12,619 nt of DNA from Candidatus Berkelbacteria bacterium (GCA_026397195.1 JAPLVI010000079.1:1-12619); one strand, 5' to 3'. Shown: positions 1 through 7,262, counted from the stretch's first letter. Notes: generated by a model not told the origin, from the sequence alone. Made by a program: numbers and translations.

Positions 1-2485
1 GGTGCAAAATGCTTACGTTGGCGTTTTTGAAACAACCGCCGCTGGAACAGAGAATGGAAATCTGTTTATTGAAGATGACCACGGTTTTGATGGTGGCGGG
101 ACGACTAGTGATGGTTACTATGATTTGGCTGATTTTATTGCGGCAGCCAACGTTCGCAGTATTGATGTTTACGCCTGGATTACTGTTTTTGGTCCAGAGT
201 CGACCGTTAATGTTGGGGGTGAAATTTATAAAACCTGGGTAGACCCGGAATCGGATCACCATCGAACTTATATTAATAGTTTAATAACTCATCTTTTAAC
301 AATAACAAATTACGGTGGCCCCAATGGCCTCAAAGGAATTGTGATTGATTATATCCGTTATGCTGATGCAGGCCCTGCGGAAAAATATCGCGTTTATCAA
401 GATGATGGAGCTTATACCGATTATACCGGCAATTTTGCGCCGGCTAATGCTACGGAAATCATTAGAGATGAAGTTGCCTCTTATAAAGAAACTATCGATG
501 TGAGTTTCCCGGACAAAGAACTTGGGGCCGAGGTCTATTCAGCGTCCGATGATAGCACTTACAATAATTGGGTGACCGCTGATTTAGGCCAGGATTACGC
601 CTTCATGGGGGCTAATTTGGATTTTATTATCCCTATGGCTTATCATATTGGCTATCATGGCCCGCAATGGGTATCAGAAGTAGTAGATTATGTTTATTCT
701 AAGACCGCCGGGGTCTGTGGAGTTATTCCCCATATTCAGACCTATCAAGACGGCAAAGACATTGAATGGCCAGGACCAGGTGAACTAGCGGCGGCAACTG
801 ATCCAATTGATTACGCGAAAGTTTCTGGTCTTGCTTTTTATTCTTACGAAAATACTTCAGATAATGAATGGGTTGAGGTCAAGAATTCTTTTGATGATAA
901 TGGCACAAAAACTTTTGCCAATGAAATAATTTTTGGCAGTACCGGGACATATGATCTTACAGTAAAAGATGTTGCCGCTGGCAGATCAGGCACCCAATTA
1001 GGAATTGTTATTTTTGATGGGCATGCTAATGGTTCTCTTGTTTTAGCCCCAAGTTCCCCAAAGGTATATTTTATTCATAATGGAATGAAATCCTGGATTC
1101 TGGCCCCTTCTGTTTTTGAATCAAGATTTGAATGGAATCAGATTGTGACTATTAGTCAGACAGAAATGGATAATTACGTATTGGACAGCGGTGAACCAAA
1201 CCTTCATTATCGGGAGGGTACACTCTTCAGGCGTTATGACCGACCAGAAGTCTATGTGGTGGAAGATGGTAAAAAACGACACATTAAATCTGCGACAGCC
1301 TTTATTAATCTAGGTTACAATTGGTCAAACATCATTTTAGCTGAAAATCAAGACATTCTTGATGCCCATCCCGATGGTGTTGATTTGGTTGATAGTTCTT
1401 CTTTACCCAATGGTACTCTCATTAGAACCTCATTGGCACCTGAAGTTTATATTTTAGAAAATGGCCAGAGAAGACATATACCTTCACCTACAGTTTTTTT
1501 GAGTCAATTCCGTTGGCAGGACATTGTTGTGGTCTCTAGCGAAATAATGAATTCTTTCCCTGTGGGAAGTCTTTGTCCCTATCGTTCTGGAAGTATTGTT
1601 CGGAGTCAATCCACTGGCGCGATTTATTTCATTGAAGAATCATTCAAGAGGCATTTTACTTCTCCCATGTTTTATTTTGGCTTGGGTTATATCTGGGAGG
1701 ATTATGTTAATGCGGAATCATTGAGTCTGTTTAATTATTGTCTTAATGGCAATGATATGTATCAATTAGCAAAATATATTGATATAGTTGGCGATACGCA
1801 AAGAAATCCTACTGTCCATCAGACGGTCGTAAATTTGATGACCAATGATAAACCTTATCTTGTTTTTAATTCCGGGGATTTAGTTGATACTTGTTCAAGC
1901 GATAGCGGCTGGGCGACTTTTGATAACATCAACAGCTATTTAAGAGGCAACACGAGATATTATGCCGCACTTGGGAACCATGATGCTAGCTGCACTAATT
2001 TTGAATCAAGATTTGGCACGGATTTATGGCAATCAATGGATGTTGATAATGTTCATTTTATCCTTTTAGATACTAATGAGAGTTTGGCCTCCGGCACTGC
2101 GCAGTATATCTGGCTGGAAGCGGATTTAATTGCTCATTCTAGTGCAGCCTTCACCATTGTTATTTTCCACAAACCGCCTTCCTCCGGCCCGGTGGGGATT
2201 GCTGACGCGATCACCCTTTTTAATTCACATGGAGTTGAGCTTGTTATGAACGGGCACCAACATTGTTATGAAAGAGCAATTACTGGAGGTATAACATATA
2301 CAATTAATGGTCGGGGAGGAGCAAACCCCTTGCAGGATCCATGCCATCACGATATATACACCCAGCATTACGAATCAAGTTATGGCTATGTTCGCTTGGT
2401 TTTAATTAATAATCAATTAGAGTTCATAGCTTATAATGATAGCGGCGTTCTGATTGATTCAGCTATTATTGCGAAGATTCCTTAG
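1..2485 (+). CDS. Glycosidase-like TIM-barrel / four-repeat / calcineurin-like phosphoesterase fusion protein (5' partial)
   Basis: Open from the window edge; the GTG at base 2 lacks a leader or signal peptide, so the true start is probably upstream. Residue numbers count from that GTG. Residues about 1-320 look like a glycosyl-hydrolase-like (GHL) TIM barrel: YAWITVFG, then GIVIDYIRYAD, then IPMAYH. Residues about 349-590 hold four related repeats starting near 349, 406, 471 and 530, with the pattern EVY-[VI]-x-E-x-G-x-[KR]-RHI followed by F-x-W. Residues about 594-827 form a calcineurin-like metallophosphoesterase of the purple-acid-phosphatase type: GDTQ (D598), GDLVD (625-629), GNHD (658-661), FHKPP (H723) and GHQHCYER (H752, H754). 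All metal-ligand motifs are present, so the phosphatase is probably active. The protein is probably exported and acts on extracellular polymers or phosphoesters; substrate unknown. The three-part fusion is unusual. Its 3' end overlaps the convergent dipeptidase gene by 27 bp. Confidence 0.8.
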   Translation, partial: VQNAYVGVFETTAAGTENGNLFIEDDHGFDGGGTTSDGYYDLADFIAAANVRSIDVYAWITVFGPESTVNVGGEIYKTWVDPESDHHRTYINSLITHLLTITNYGGPNGLKGIVIDYIRYADAGPAEKYRVYQDDGAYTDYTGNFAPANATEIIRDEVASYKETIDVSFPDKELGAEVYSASDDSTYNNWVTADLGQDYAFMGANLDFIIPMAYHIGYHGPQWVSEVVDYVYSKTAGVCGVIPHIQTYQDGKDIEWPGPGELAAATDPIDYAKVSGLAFYSYENTSDNEWVEVKNSFDDNGTKTFANEIIFGSTGTYDLTVKDVAAGRSGTQLGIVIFDGHANGSLVLAPSSPKVYFIHNGMKSWILAPSVFESRFEWNQIVTISQTEMDNYVLDSGEPNLHYREGTLFRRYDRPEVYVVEDGKKRHIKSATAFINLGYNWSNIILAENQDILDAHPDGVDLVDSSSLPNGTLIRTSLAPEVYILENGQRRHIPSPTVFLSQFRWQDIVVVSSEIMNSFPVGSLCPYRSGSIVRSQSTGAIYFIEESFKRHFTSPMFYFGLGYIWEDYVNAESLSLFNYCLNGNDMYQLAKYIDIVGDTQRNPTVHQTVVNLMTNDKPYLVFNSGDLVDTCSSDSGWATFDNINSYLRGNTRYYAALGNHDASCTNFESRFGTDLWQSMDVDNVHFILLDTNESLASGTAQYIWLEADLIAHSSAAFTIVIFHKPPSSGPVGIADAITLFNSHGVELVMNGHQHCYERAITGGITYTINGRGGANPLQDPCHHDIYTQHYESSYGYVRLVLINNQLEFIAYNDSGVLIDSAIIAKIP

Positions 2486-3094
2486 TTCGATGCCGCCGTA
2501 AATGGCGGTTTTTTTATTAGCCCGATAAGCCCAGCTGGTATCACCATAAGAAAAATGCCACCATTCGGCAGAATAATTTAGAAAGCCCGCTTTTTCCATT
2601 ATTTTTTTGAGTAATTCACGATTTCTTTTAGCTGAATTTTCTGAACGTTTTTGGAAGCTTCGCATTGGCAATGAATGGCCATTTTTATAGCACAAGGTTA
2701 AATCCAAAGCTGCCCCGGTGGTGTGCCCGGGCGGAATGCCGGCATCGGGAGGAAAGACCAATTTATTAACTTCCCGGCGCAGGCGAGAATTTGGCCAACT
2801 GGGGTGCTTCTTTCTATTTTTGTCTATGGCTTTAAAATAATTTCTTTGTTGCGAGGAGAATGGCCGCCAGGCATCGCGGACCTTAAAGGTAATTCCTTTT
2901 GGCAGAAGATCTTGTGCTTTTTTTAGCATTTTTACGATAGTGCGCCTGGCATAAAGCGTTTTTTCTTGTGCCAAATCTTCTTTACGCCAAAATTCAATAA
3001 AAATTTTAGGGCAGTATTTTTTAAGAGGCACCAGCGGTTCTCCGTTGTCTTCAATTTTGATTTTCTTTAATTTAACAATCGGCATGCCAATCAT
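2459..3094 (-). CDS. VanX-family D-Ala-D-Ala dipeptidase (peptidase M15D)
   Basis: A 211-residue protein, close to VanX (about 202). The zinc and catalytic residues of the family are visible: DAWRP (R77, matching the VanX arginine), PGHTTGAALD (H124 and D131, same 7-residue spacing as VanX), EWWH (E177 catalytic base, H180 third zinc ligand). The family hydrolyses D-Ala-D-Ala. In genomes without a van cluster, as here, it is usually assigned to peptidoglycan turnover or D-Ala scavenging rather than vancomycin resistance; that role is inferred. No signal peptide is seen, so it is probably cytoplasmic. Two starts are possible, Met1 (3094) and Met4 (3085), and neither has a Shine-Dalgarno sequence. 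A putative promoter would start the mRNA about 3 nt before Met1, so the message may be nearly leaderless. Confidence 0.88.
   Translation of the reverse strand: MIGMPIVKLKKIKIEDNGEPLVPLKKYCPKIFIEFWRKEDLAQEKTLYARRTIVKMLKKAQDLLPKGITFKVRDAWRPFSSQQRNYFKAIDKNRKKHPSWPNSRLRREVNKLVFPPDAGIPPGHTTGAALDLTLCYKNGHSLPMRSFQKRSENSAKRNRELLKKIMEKAGFLNYSAEWWHFSYGDTSWAYRANKKTAIYGGIELRNLRNNS
2493..2515 (+). terminator. Rho-independent terminator of the phosphoesterase fusion gene
   Basis: Stem CCGCC (2493-2497) and GGCGG (2504-2508), loop GTAAAT, followed directly by seven T (2509-2515), starting 8 nt after the TAG stop. It lies wholly inside the 3' coding end of the opposite-strand dipeptidase gene, where it encodes about residues 194-201. 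It has no U-tract in the minus direction, so it should work for the + strand only. Confidence 0.8.
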
Positions 3095-3103
3095 AATAAC
3101 TAT

Positions 3104-3132
3104 TAAATAACATAAAATAAATTATTCGTCAA
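3104..3132 (-). promoter_or_regulatory. Putative promoter of the VanX-like gene
   Basis: On the minus strand, -35 TTGACG (3127-3132), 17-bp spacer, weak -10 TATTTA (3104-3109) preceded by an extended TG. The predicted start near 3097 leaves almost no 5' UTR, in keeping with the missing Shine-Dalgarno sequence. The -10 is poor, so this is tentative. Confidence 0.4.
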
Positions 3133-3134
3133 CT

Positions 3135-3161
3135 AAAAATCACCCAAAAAGAGTGATTTTT
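3135..3161 (-). terminator. Terminator downstream of the PsbP-like gene
   Basis: Nine-bp inverted repeat AAAAATCAC (3135-3143) and GTGATTTTT (3153-3161), loop CCAAAAAGA. On the minus strand the stem ends in a T-run, 30 nt beyond the TAA stop of the PsbP-like gene. The A/T-flanked symmetry would also allow activity on the + strand, but no + gene ends here. Confidence 0.7.
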
Positions 3162-3191
3162 GAAACCGGATAGAAGCGACTTTATAATTAA

Positions 3192-3878
3192 TTATTTAAA
3201 CTCAAAGCTGGTGAAAACATCATCAAACATGGTTGAATAAGAGTTCCACTGGTTAGTGGCAATTTCGAATTCAATTTTATAAATGGTTGTTCCTTTGACC
3301 GTATAGGCGCGAGCCGAAGTGGAAGCGTCGCCAGTCGAGGGAGCAGTGTATTGCCAGATTGATTCGATTGCTCCTTGCCCGCCCATTTCAATCGATCCCT
3401 CAACAATCACCCTTAAATTTTCAACTTCATTTAAAGCATAGTCTTGTTTGTCAAAATCAATTGCTTGTTGGGCGGTTAAATTCTGGTCATTGTTGGATGC
3501 CCAGACCCGAATCGTCATCGGCGGATTCCAGGTGGTGAAAGTTGCGCCGTCGCCATTAACTGATTCGGTCTTCTCCATCCCGGGCGGAACCTGAACCGAA
3601 AAGCCAAAACGGGAGTTATTATAAGTTTCCCACCCGACGCGTTTTTTGGGGCTCGCGGTTGGCGTTTCAGAGCCAGAGGAGCTGGCGGAAGGCGTAGGGG
3701 TATTTGATGGCGACGGCTGATTGCCGCGCATTATAAAATAAAGAACGATGCCGAAGCCGACCATCATCAAAACTATAATGATGATAAGAATTATCAAAAG
3801 AGATTTAACGGAATTATTTTTTTGTTTTTTAGCTTCATTGAGCTGATTGTTTTTGAGAAGCTCTTTCTCCTTTTTCAT
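3192..3878 (-). CDS. Single-TM anchored protein with PsbP-like C-terminal domain
   Basis: 228 residues. A charged N-terminus (1-24, Lys/Glu/Asn rich) is followed by one strongly hydrophobic helix at about 26-49, a Ser/Thr/Pro-rich linker (54-78), and a globular domain (80-228) opening with a SRFGFSVQVPPG-type strand-turn motif. That motif is typical of PsbP/Mog1-fold domains found in many bacterial extracytoplasmic proteins. The topology is probably N-in, with the domain outside the membrane. The ATG has a clear Shine-Dalgarno (GGGAGGA on the minus strand, 3883-3889), which fixes the start. It is monocistronic with its own promoter and terminator, and divergent from the ATL-like gene. Biochemical function unknown; bacterial members of this fold are not photosynthetic and mostly uncharacterised. 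Confidence 0.75.
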   Translation of the reverse strand: MKKEKELLKNNQLNEAKKQKNNSVKSLLIILIIIIVLMMVGFGIVLYFIMRGNQPSPSNTPTPSASSSGSETPTASPKKRVGWETYNNSRFGFSVQVPPGMEKTESVNGDGATFTTWNPPMTIRVWASNNDQNLTAQQAIDFDKQDYALNEVENLRVIVEGSIEMGGQGAIESIWQYTAPSTGDASTSARAYTVKGTTIYKIEFEIATNQWNSYSTMFDDVFTSFEFK

Positions 3879-3907
3879 ATTCCTCCCTTCTTAATAATAG
3901 CAGTTCT

Positions 3908-3916
3908 ATTATATCA
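3908..3916 (-). promoter_or_regulatory. Extended -10 promoter of the PsbP-like gene
   Basis: On the minus strand, TGATATAAT: a perfect TATAAT (3908-3913) with an extended TG, 30 bp from the start codon. There is no good -35 at 17 bp. It lies close to and partly faces the divergent promoter of the ATL-like gene. Confidence 0.6.
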
Positions 3917-3921
3917 TATTC

Positions 3922-3950
3922 TTGTCTTTTGTTATTTCTATTCATATAAT
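3922..3950 (+). promoter_or_regulatory. Promoter of the ATL-like gene
   Basis: -35 TTGTCT (3922-3927), 17-bp spacer, perfect -10 TATAAT (3945-3950). The predicted start near 3957 gives a short leader of about 15 nt that is mostly the Shine-Dalgarno AAGGAG (3961-3966). Confidence 0.7.
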
Positions 3951-3971
3951 TAAGGCGAGGAAGGAGATTTT

Positions 3972-4451
3972 ATGGCTTATAAACGAAAATCATGGAAAGA
4001 AAAACTAATGGATGATAAAGGATTTCCAAAAGTAGAGAAAATTACAGGCAAAATGAGCAAGCGTTGGGGAACGGGAACGGTTGTTATTCCGGCGCCGATT
4101 GAAGTTGACGAATTGATGCGCAAAGTGCCCAAGGGTAAAGTAACGACGATCAATGAAATCCGCAAGGCTATAGCAAAAAAACACAAGGCCACAATTGGCT
4201 GTCCAATTACAACGGGAATTTTTGCTTGGATTGCTGCCCACGCGGCGGAAGAGGATGAGGCGGTGGGGAAAAAGAAAGTTACTCCTTATTGGAGAACGCT
4301 AAAAGGAGAAGGAGAATTAAATGAAAAATATCCCGGAGGCATGCAAAATCAAGCCTCGCGGTTAAAAGCTGAGGATTTAGAAATTGAATGGAATAAAAAT
4401 AAGACCAAAGCCAAAGTAAAAAATATTGAGAAATATTTAGTTAAATTTTGA
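3972..4451 (+). CDS. Alkyltransferase-like (ATL) / MGMT-family DNA-binding protein lacking the acceptor cysteine
   Basis: 159 residues. The central part matches the DNA-binding half of O6-alkylguanine-DNA alkyltransferases: VPKGKVTTINEIRKAI (52-67, winged-helix recognition region), TIGCPITTGIFAWIAAHAAEE (75-94), then PYWR (105-108) where MGMT has PCHR and ATL proteins PWHR. The acceptor Cys is therefore replaced by Tyr106. Cys77 is in a different place and is not the methyl acceptor. ATL proteins bind alkylated guanine and flag it for excision repair without reversing it; that role is inferred. The N-terminal 50 residues (WKEKL, ITGKMSKRWG, VVIPAPIEVDE) are a lineage-specific extension. AAGGAG at 5-bp spacing fixes the start. 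The gene ends 9 bp from the convergent ABC permease, with no clear terminator between them. Confidence 0.8.
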   Translation: MAYKRKSWKEKLMDDKGFPKVEKITGKMSKRWGTGTVVIPAPIEVDELMRKVPKGKVTTINEIRKAIAKKHKATIGCPITTGIFAWIAAHAAEEDEAVGKKKVTPYWRTLKGEGELNEKYPGGMQNQASRLKAEDLEIEWNKNKTKAKVKNIEKYLVKF

Positions 4452-4460
4452 GCTCTTAAA

Positions 4461-5651
4461 TTATCTTGTTACCATTCTGCGGAAAAGAGGTACAGCGATA
4501 ATTAATGTTACCGCGCCGAAAACTAATAAAATTATTAGTTCAGTTCGAACGGCCATTATTCCGGCGCCCAAAATCATTACTTTGCGCAAGGCTTGGATGG
4601 CGTAAGTCAAAGGCAAAAGATAAGCGATTTTTTGCATAATTGAGGGCATCTGCTGAATAGGAAAGAAAACGCCGGAGAGAAAAAGCATGGGAAATTGGAA
4701 CATAAATAAGAGCTGGGTGGCAGTTTCTTGTTCTGTGACCGCCGCTGAAACAAGGATACCGAGCCCGACAAAAGAAAATATTCCCAGAACCAGCAAAAGA
4801 AAAACTAAGAAGATATTGCCGTGAATTGTTACGCCAAATAGAAAGATAGCCAAAAGCATGACGATAATTCCCTGGATTAAGCCGCGGATCGACTGGGAGG
4901 TTGCCTTGCCTAAAATAATTGAGAGACGTGAGATGGGGGCAATCATAATGCCGTCAAGCGTTCCTTGTTCTTTCTCGCGTGCAACAGAGGCGGCTAAACC
5001 AGTAAGTACGGCCGTCATTACGACCATAGCCATAATGCCCGGAGCGACAAACTCAAAATAATTAGTCTCCCCAGGGATTAATCCCTCGAGTTTAGTAATA
5101 ATCGGCTGGATAAAAGATTGAGCTGAAGCACCTTGGACTTGAACACGAGTAGTTAAAATTTGATTTACCTTTTGCATCCCCACTTGTTGACTGAAAGCGT
5201 TTACGACTTGGGATAATGTTTGGGTAGCCAACGCCGAAATTTGAGGATTCGATTGGTCTTCGACAATAATTACTTCTGCCTGTTGATTTGTATTTAATTT
5301 GGCTGAAAAATCTGAAGGGATAACTAGCCCACCATTAACCTCCTGATTCTTAATGCCATTTTTAATCGCCCCTAAATCAGAATAAGTTTTCGCTTTAAAG
5401 GCTTTTTGGTTATTAGCAGGGGCCAAATTTTCAATAGTCGTTTGTAGCTGGTTGCTCACTGTCTGGTTGTCTTGATTGGCAATGCCAATGGAGATATTTT
5501 TGATTGAATTTTGGCTGGGAAAAATAAAGCCGGTCAAAATCATCATGAATATTGGCATAATAATGAAAGTCACGAGTCTGATTCGGTCGCGGCGGAATTC
5601 AAGTAAATCTTTTTTGGCAATTTGCCATAAATCGGATAATATTTTTTTCAT
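4461..5651 (-). CDS. ABC-2 type transporter permease
   Basis: 396 residues, the usual size for ABC-2 membrane subunits with a large extracytoplasmic loop. A cytosolic amphipathic N-terminus (KKDLLEFRRDR) precedes TM1 at about 26-45. A soluble outer domain runs to about 195, followed by five hydrophobic segments (about 203-222, 240-268, 277-302, 318-350, 368-392). The ABC-2 pattern is plain: RDRIRLVTFIIMP near the N-terminus, and a cytosolic REKEQGTLDGIMIAPISRLSIILGK-type elbow, seen in pieces at 225-249. It starts 2 bp after the ATPase stop, with GAGG (5657-5660, minus strand) as ribosome site, so the two are translated together. The pair should form a DrrAB/NatAB-like exporter of a drug, lipid or polymer; the substrate cannot be read from sequence. 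Confidence 0.9.
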   Translation of the reverse strand: MKKILSDLWQIAKKDLLEFRRDRIRLVTFIIMPIFMMILTGFIFPSQNSIKNISIGIANQDNQTVSNQLQTTIENLAPANNQKAFKAKTYSDLGAIKNGIKNQEVNGGLVIPSDFSAKLNTNQQAEVIIVEDQSNPQISALATQTLSQVVNAFSQQVGMQKVNQILTTRVQVQGASAQSFIQPIITKLEGLIPGETNYFEFVAPGIMAMVVMTAVLTGLAASVAREKEQGTLDGIMIAPISRLSIILGKATSQSIRGLIQGIIVMLLAIFLFGVTIHGNIFLVFLLLVLGIFSFVGLGILVSAAVTEQETATQLLFMFQFPMLFLSGVFFPIQQMPSIMQKIAYLLPLTYAIQALRKVMILGAGIMAVRTELIILLVFGAVTLIIAVPLFRRMVTR

Positions 5652-5653
5652 AA

Positions 5654-6478
5654 TTACCTCACGCGATTATTTGTTGGCCCACCAAAATGTCCTCGTCTTT
5701 CAACGGGAGCGCTCTTTTTGGCGGTATCCCTGATATCTTTGCCCGTCAATTCCAAAAATACATCTTCAAGAGTTGGATTTTCGATATTTGGAACTAATTT
5801 TTTTAAATTTTCGACCGTATCCAGGGCGACAATTTTGCCGTGGTCGACAATGGCTACGCGATCGGATAAAATCTCCGCTTCGTGCATATCATGGGTAGTA
5901 AGTATCATAGCCGTGCCCTTTTTGTTGAGCTCACGAATAAAATCCCGAATCAGCCAGGTTGTCTGTGGATCAAGGCCAAGCGTTGGTTCATCAAGAAAGA
6001 GAATCTCCGGTTCAGTCAAGAGCGCGCGAGCAATATTGATTCGTTGCTTCATCCCAGTTGAATAAGTTCCGGATTGGTGGTCGCGCCATTCTTCCATCGA
6101 AAGACGTTTGAGCCATCTATCAGACCTTTCTTTTATTGTTTCGCTCGATAATCCATTTAAATGACCAAAAAACTGCAGATTTTCATCAGCGGTTAGATGA
6201 TTATAAAGGATAATTTTTTCCGCGACCAAGCCGATATGTTTTCTTACCTCATCTGATTTTTTTTCAATATCGAGATTGGCAACCTTAGCCCTGCCTTTTG
6301 TCGGTCGAGTGAGTGTGGTCAGTATCCGGATAATGGTTGATTTACCCGCGCCGTTAGGCCCCAAAAGGCCAAGAATCTCGCCTTTTTTTACGCTAAAATT
6401 AACCTCACAGACAGCGCAGAATTTTCCAAAATTCTTAGTTAAATTTTTAACCTCAATAACATTTTCTTCTTTATTCAT
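5654..6478 (-). CDS. ABC-2 transporter ATP-binding protein
   Basis: 274 residues with all nucleotide-binding elements: Walker A GPNGAGKST (40-48), signature YSTGMKQR (139-146, a variant of LSGGQ), Walker B ILFLDEP (159-165), D-loop GLDP (168-171) and H-loop H196. The Q-loop position reads LVAEKII, with Glu87 where most families have Gln; this may be a subfamily trait. The C-terminal tail after TLEDVFLELTGKDI is an 'ABC-2 associated' region ending in a basic stretch. The ATG overlaps the 3' end of the AbrB-like gene by 8 bp, and the stop is 2 bp from the permease, so this is the middle gene of a three-gene operon. It powers the ABC-2 exporter encoded next to it. Confidence 0.93.
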   Translation of the reverse strand: MNKEENVIEVKNLTKNFGKFCAVCEVNFSVKKGEILGLLGPNGAGKSTIIRILTTLTRPTKGRAKVANLDIEKKSDEVRKHIGLVAEKIILYNHLTADENLQFFGHLNGLSSETIKERSDRWLKRLSMEEWRDHQSGTYSTGMKQRINIARALLTEPEILFLDEPTLGLDPQTTWLIRDFIRELNKKGTAMILTTHDMHEAEILSDRVAIVDHGKIVALDTVENLKKLVPNIENPTLEDVFLELTGKDIRDTAKKSAPVERRGHFGGPTNNRVR

Positions 6479-6725
6479 TTTTTGTTTTACGCAAGACCTC
6501 TTTGAGATTGTTTAGCTTGTTTTCCAAATGGCCGAGAATTTTTTCTACTTGATTAAGTTTAGTTAAAGCAATTACCTGTTTGCCCAAACCAAAAACCAAA
6601 AGCTTTTCTCCTTTTTCAAGAGAGAGCGCTTCTCGCGCTTCAGCGGGAATAACAACCTGTCCCTTTTCACCAAGGGTGGTCGAGCCGTAGAAGTGTTTGC
6701 GATGGTGATGGAAATGTTTACGCAT
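6471..6725 (-). CDS. AbrB/SpoVT-type DNA-binding regulator with His-rich N-terminus
   Basis: 84 residues. Residues about 14-56 fit the swapped-hairpin AbrB/MazE fold: STTLGEKGQVVIPAEAREAL, then EKGEKLLVFGLGKQVIAL. Residues 58-84 are a charged helix that could be a coiled-coil dimer or tetramer element. The first 12 residues are odd: MRKHFHHHRKHF has five His, suggesting metal binding or simply low complexity. The gene heads the ABC operon, so it probably autoregulates the promoter 29 nt upstream; this is inferred. The ribosome site is weak (AGGA, 4 nt before ATG). It could instead be an antitoxin-type MazE relative, but no toxin gene is adjacent. Confidence 0.85.
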   Translation of the reverse strand: MRKHFHHHRKHFYGSTTLGEKGQVVIPAEAREALSLEKGEKLLVFGLGKQVIALTKLNQVEKILGHLENKLNNLKEVLRKTKNE

Positions 6726-6760
6726 AAATCCTACAATTAGGAAAAGTATGATATTAAATA

Positions 6761-6789
6761 ATAGTAAATCTATAATTTTATCTTGTCAA
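6761..6789 (-). promoter_or_regulatory. Promoter of the AbrB-ABC operon
   Basis: On the minus strand, perfect -35 TTGACA (6784-6789), 17-bp spacer, -10 TACTAT (6761-6766, 4 of 6 matches). The predicted start near 6754 gives a leader of about 29 nt. The -35 overlaps the -35 of the divergent tRNA promoter by 5 bp. Confidence 0.6.
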
Positions 6790-6811
6790 GACTATTTATT
6801 TTTGTTAAGAT
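6783..6811 (+). promoter_or_regulatory. Promoter of tRNA-Asn
   Basis: -35 TTGTCA (6783-6788), 17-bp spacer, -10 TAAGAT (6806-6811). The predicted start near 6818 is 4 nt before the mature tRNA 5' end, as expected for a tRNA promoter. Confidence 0.65.
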
Positions 6812-6821
6812 TTGTTTGTAT

Positions 6822-6896
6822 TCCGCGGTAGCTCAATGGTAGAGCAGGGCGCTGTTAACGCCAAGGTTGTAGGTTCGAATCCTACCCGCGGAGCCA
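6822..6896 (+). tRNA. trnN: tRNA-Asn (anticodon GTT)
   Basis: 75 nt including encoded CCA. Acceptor stem TCCGCGG (6822-6828) pairs fully with CCGCGGA (6886-6892), then discriminator G6893 and CCA 6894-6896. D-stem GCTC/GAGC (6831-6834, 6842-6845). Anticodon loop CTGTTAA with GTT at 6854-6856. T-stem GTAGG/CCTAC around TTCGAAT. The anticodon stem has four good pairs plus a G27-A43 mismatch at the top. The 3' 19 nt (6878-6896) recur exactly at 8499-8517, marking this gene as an integration site. The tRNA is intact. Confidence 0.95.
6878..6896 (+). repeat. Left attachment-like repeat within the tRNA-Asn 3' end
   Basis: AATCCTACCCGCGGAGCCA, identical to 8499-8517; flanking bases differ on both sides. 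A tRNA 3' end repeated downstream at 1621 bp is the usual footprint of site-specific integration. Confidence 0.75.
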
Positions 6897-7034
6897 GTAA
6901 GGAAAAGTCAATGATTTTGAGGCCGCCTCGCTTCGCTCGGCGACCAAATTGAATGGGATTTTGGGCGAAAAAATCAATTGGCGGTTTTGTGTTTCGTTTT
7001 GCGAGGTCAGTAAAAGAAAATTTTTATCGAAAAT

Positions 7035-7262
7035 ATGAAATACATTATCTACGCTAGAAAATCTACCGAAGATAAAGATCGACAGATTCTTTCGATTGAA
7101 TCGCAACTCACAGAGTTGCGAGAATTTGCTACCAAAGAAAAACTTGAAATTGTCGCTTCCTTTCAGGAAGCAAAAACTGCCAAAGAACCTGTAAAAAACA
7201 TCGGCTCGAACCACATTTTAGTAAAAGAAAAATATGAGTCCTCTTGCAAAAACAGTTTATAA
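7035..7262 (+). pseudogene. Serine recombinase (resolvase/invertase), truncated N-terminal fragment
   Basis: The first 52 residues are a clear start of a large serine recombinase: MKYIIYARKSTEDKDRQ (catalytic Ser10 in YARKS), then LSIESQLTELREFA, and EAKTAKEP. Intact family members run to 450-600 residues with a full catalytic domain, a recombinase domain and a zinc ribbon. Here homology stops after TAKEP, and an unrelated 22-residue tail leads to a stop inside the methyltransferase gene, overlapping it by 29 bp. Part of the catalytic domain and all DNA-binding parts are missing, so it cannot act as a recombinase. No Shine-Dalgarno is seen before the ATG. Confidence 0.8.
7132..7154 (+). repeat. 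23-bp direct repeat, left copy (recombinase coding sequence)
   Basis: Encodes the KEKLEIV segment of the truncated recombinase and is identical, base for base, to 8211-8233. The similarity goes on for a further 7 nt (AAAGAAC) if a 27-bp gap (7155-7181) is allowed in this copy. Confidence 0.85.

Noticed and set aside
2459..3094. Vancomycin-resistance role for the VanX-like gene
   Set aside because: No vanH, vanA-type ligase or vanRS genes are nearby; family membership alone does not imply resistance.
6471..6725. MazE-type antitoxin of a toxin-antitoxin pair
   Set aside because: The overlapping partner is an ABC ATPase, and no small toxin-like gene is adjacent on either side.
6919..6945. GCCGCC...GGCG hairpin just after the tRNA as a terminator
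   Set aside because: Stem is only about 4 bp and no T-run follows; not enough to call a terminator.
6882..7214. Open frame on the minus strand across the tRNA end and recombinase fragment
   Set aside because: It is antisense to the tRNA 3' end and to a clear recombinase reading frame, and shows no recognisable domain.
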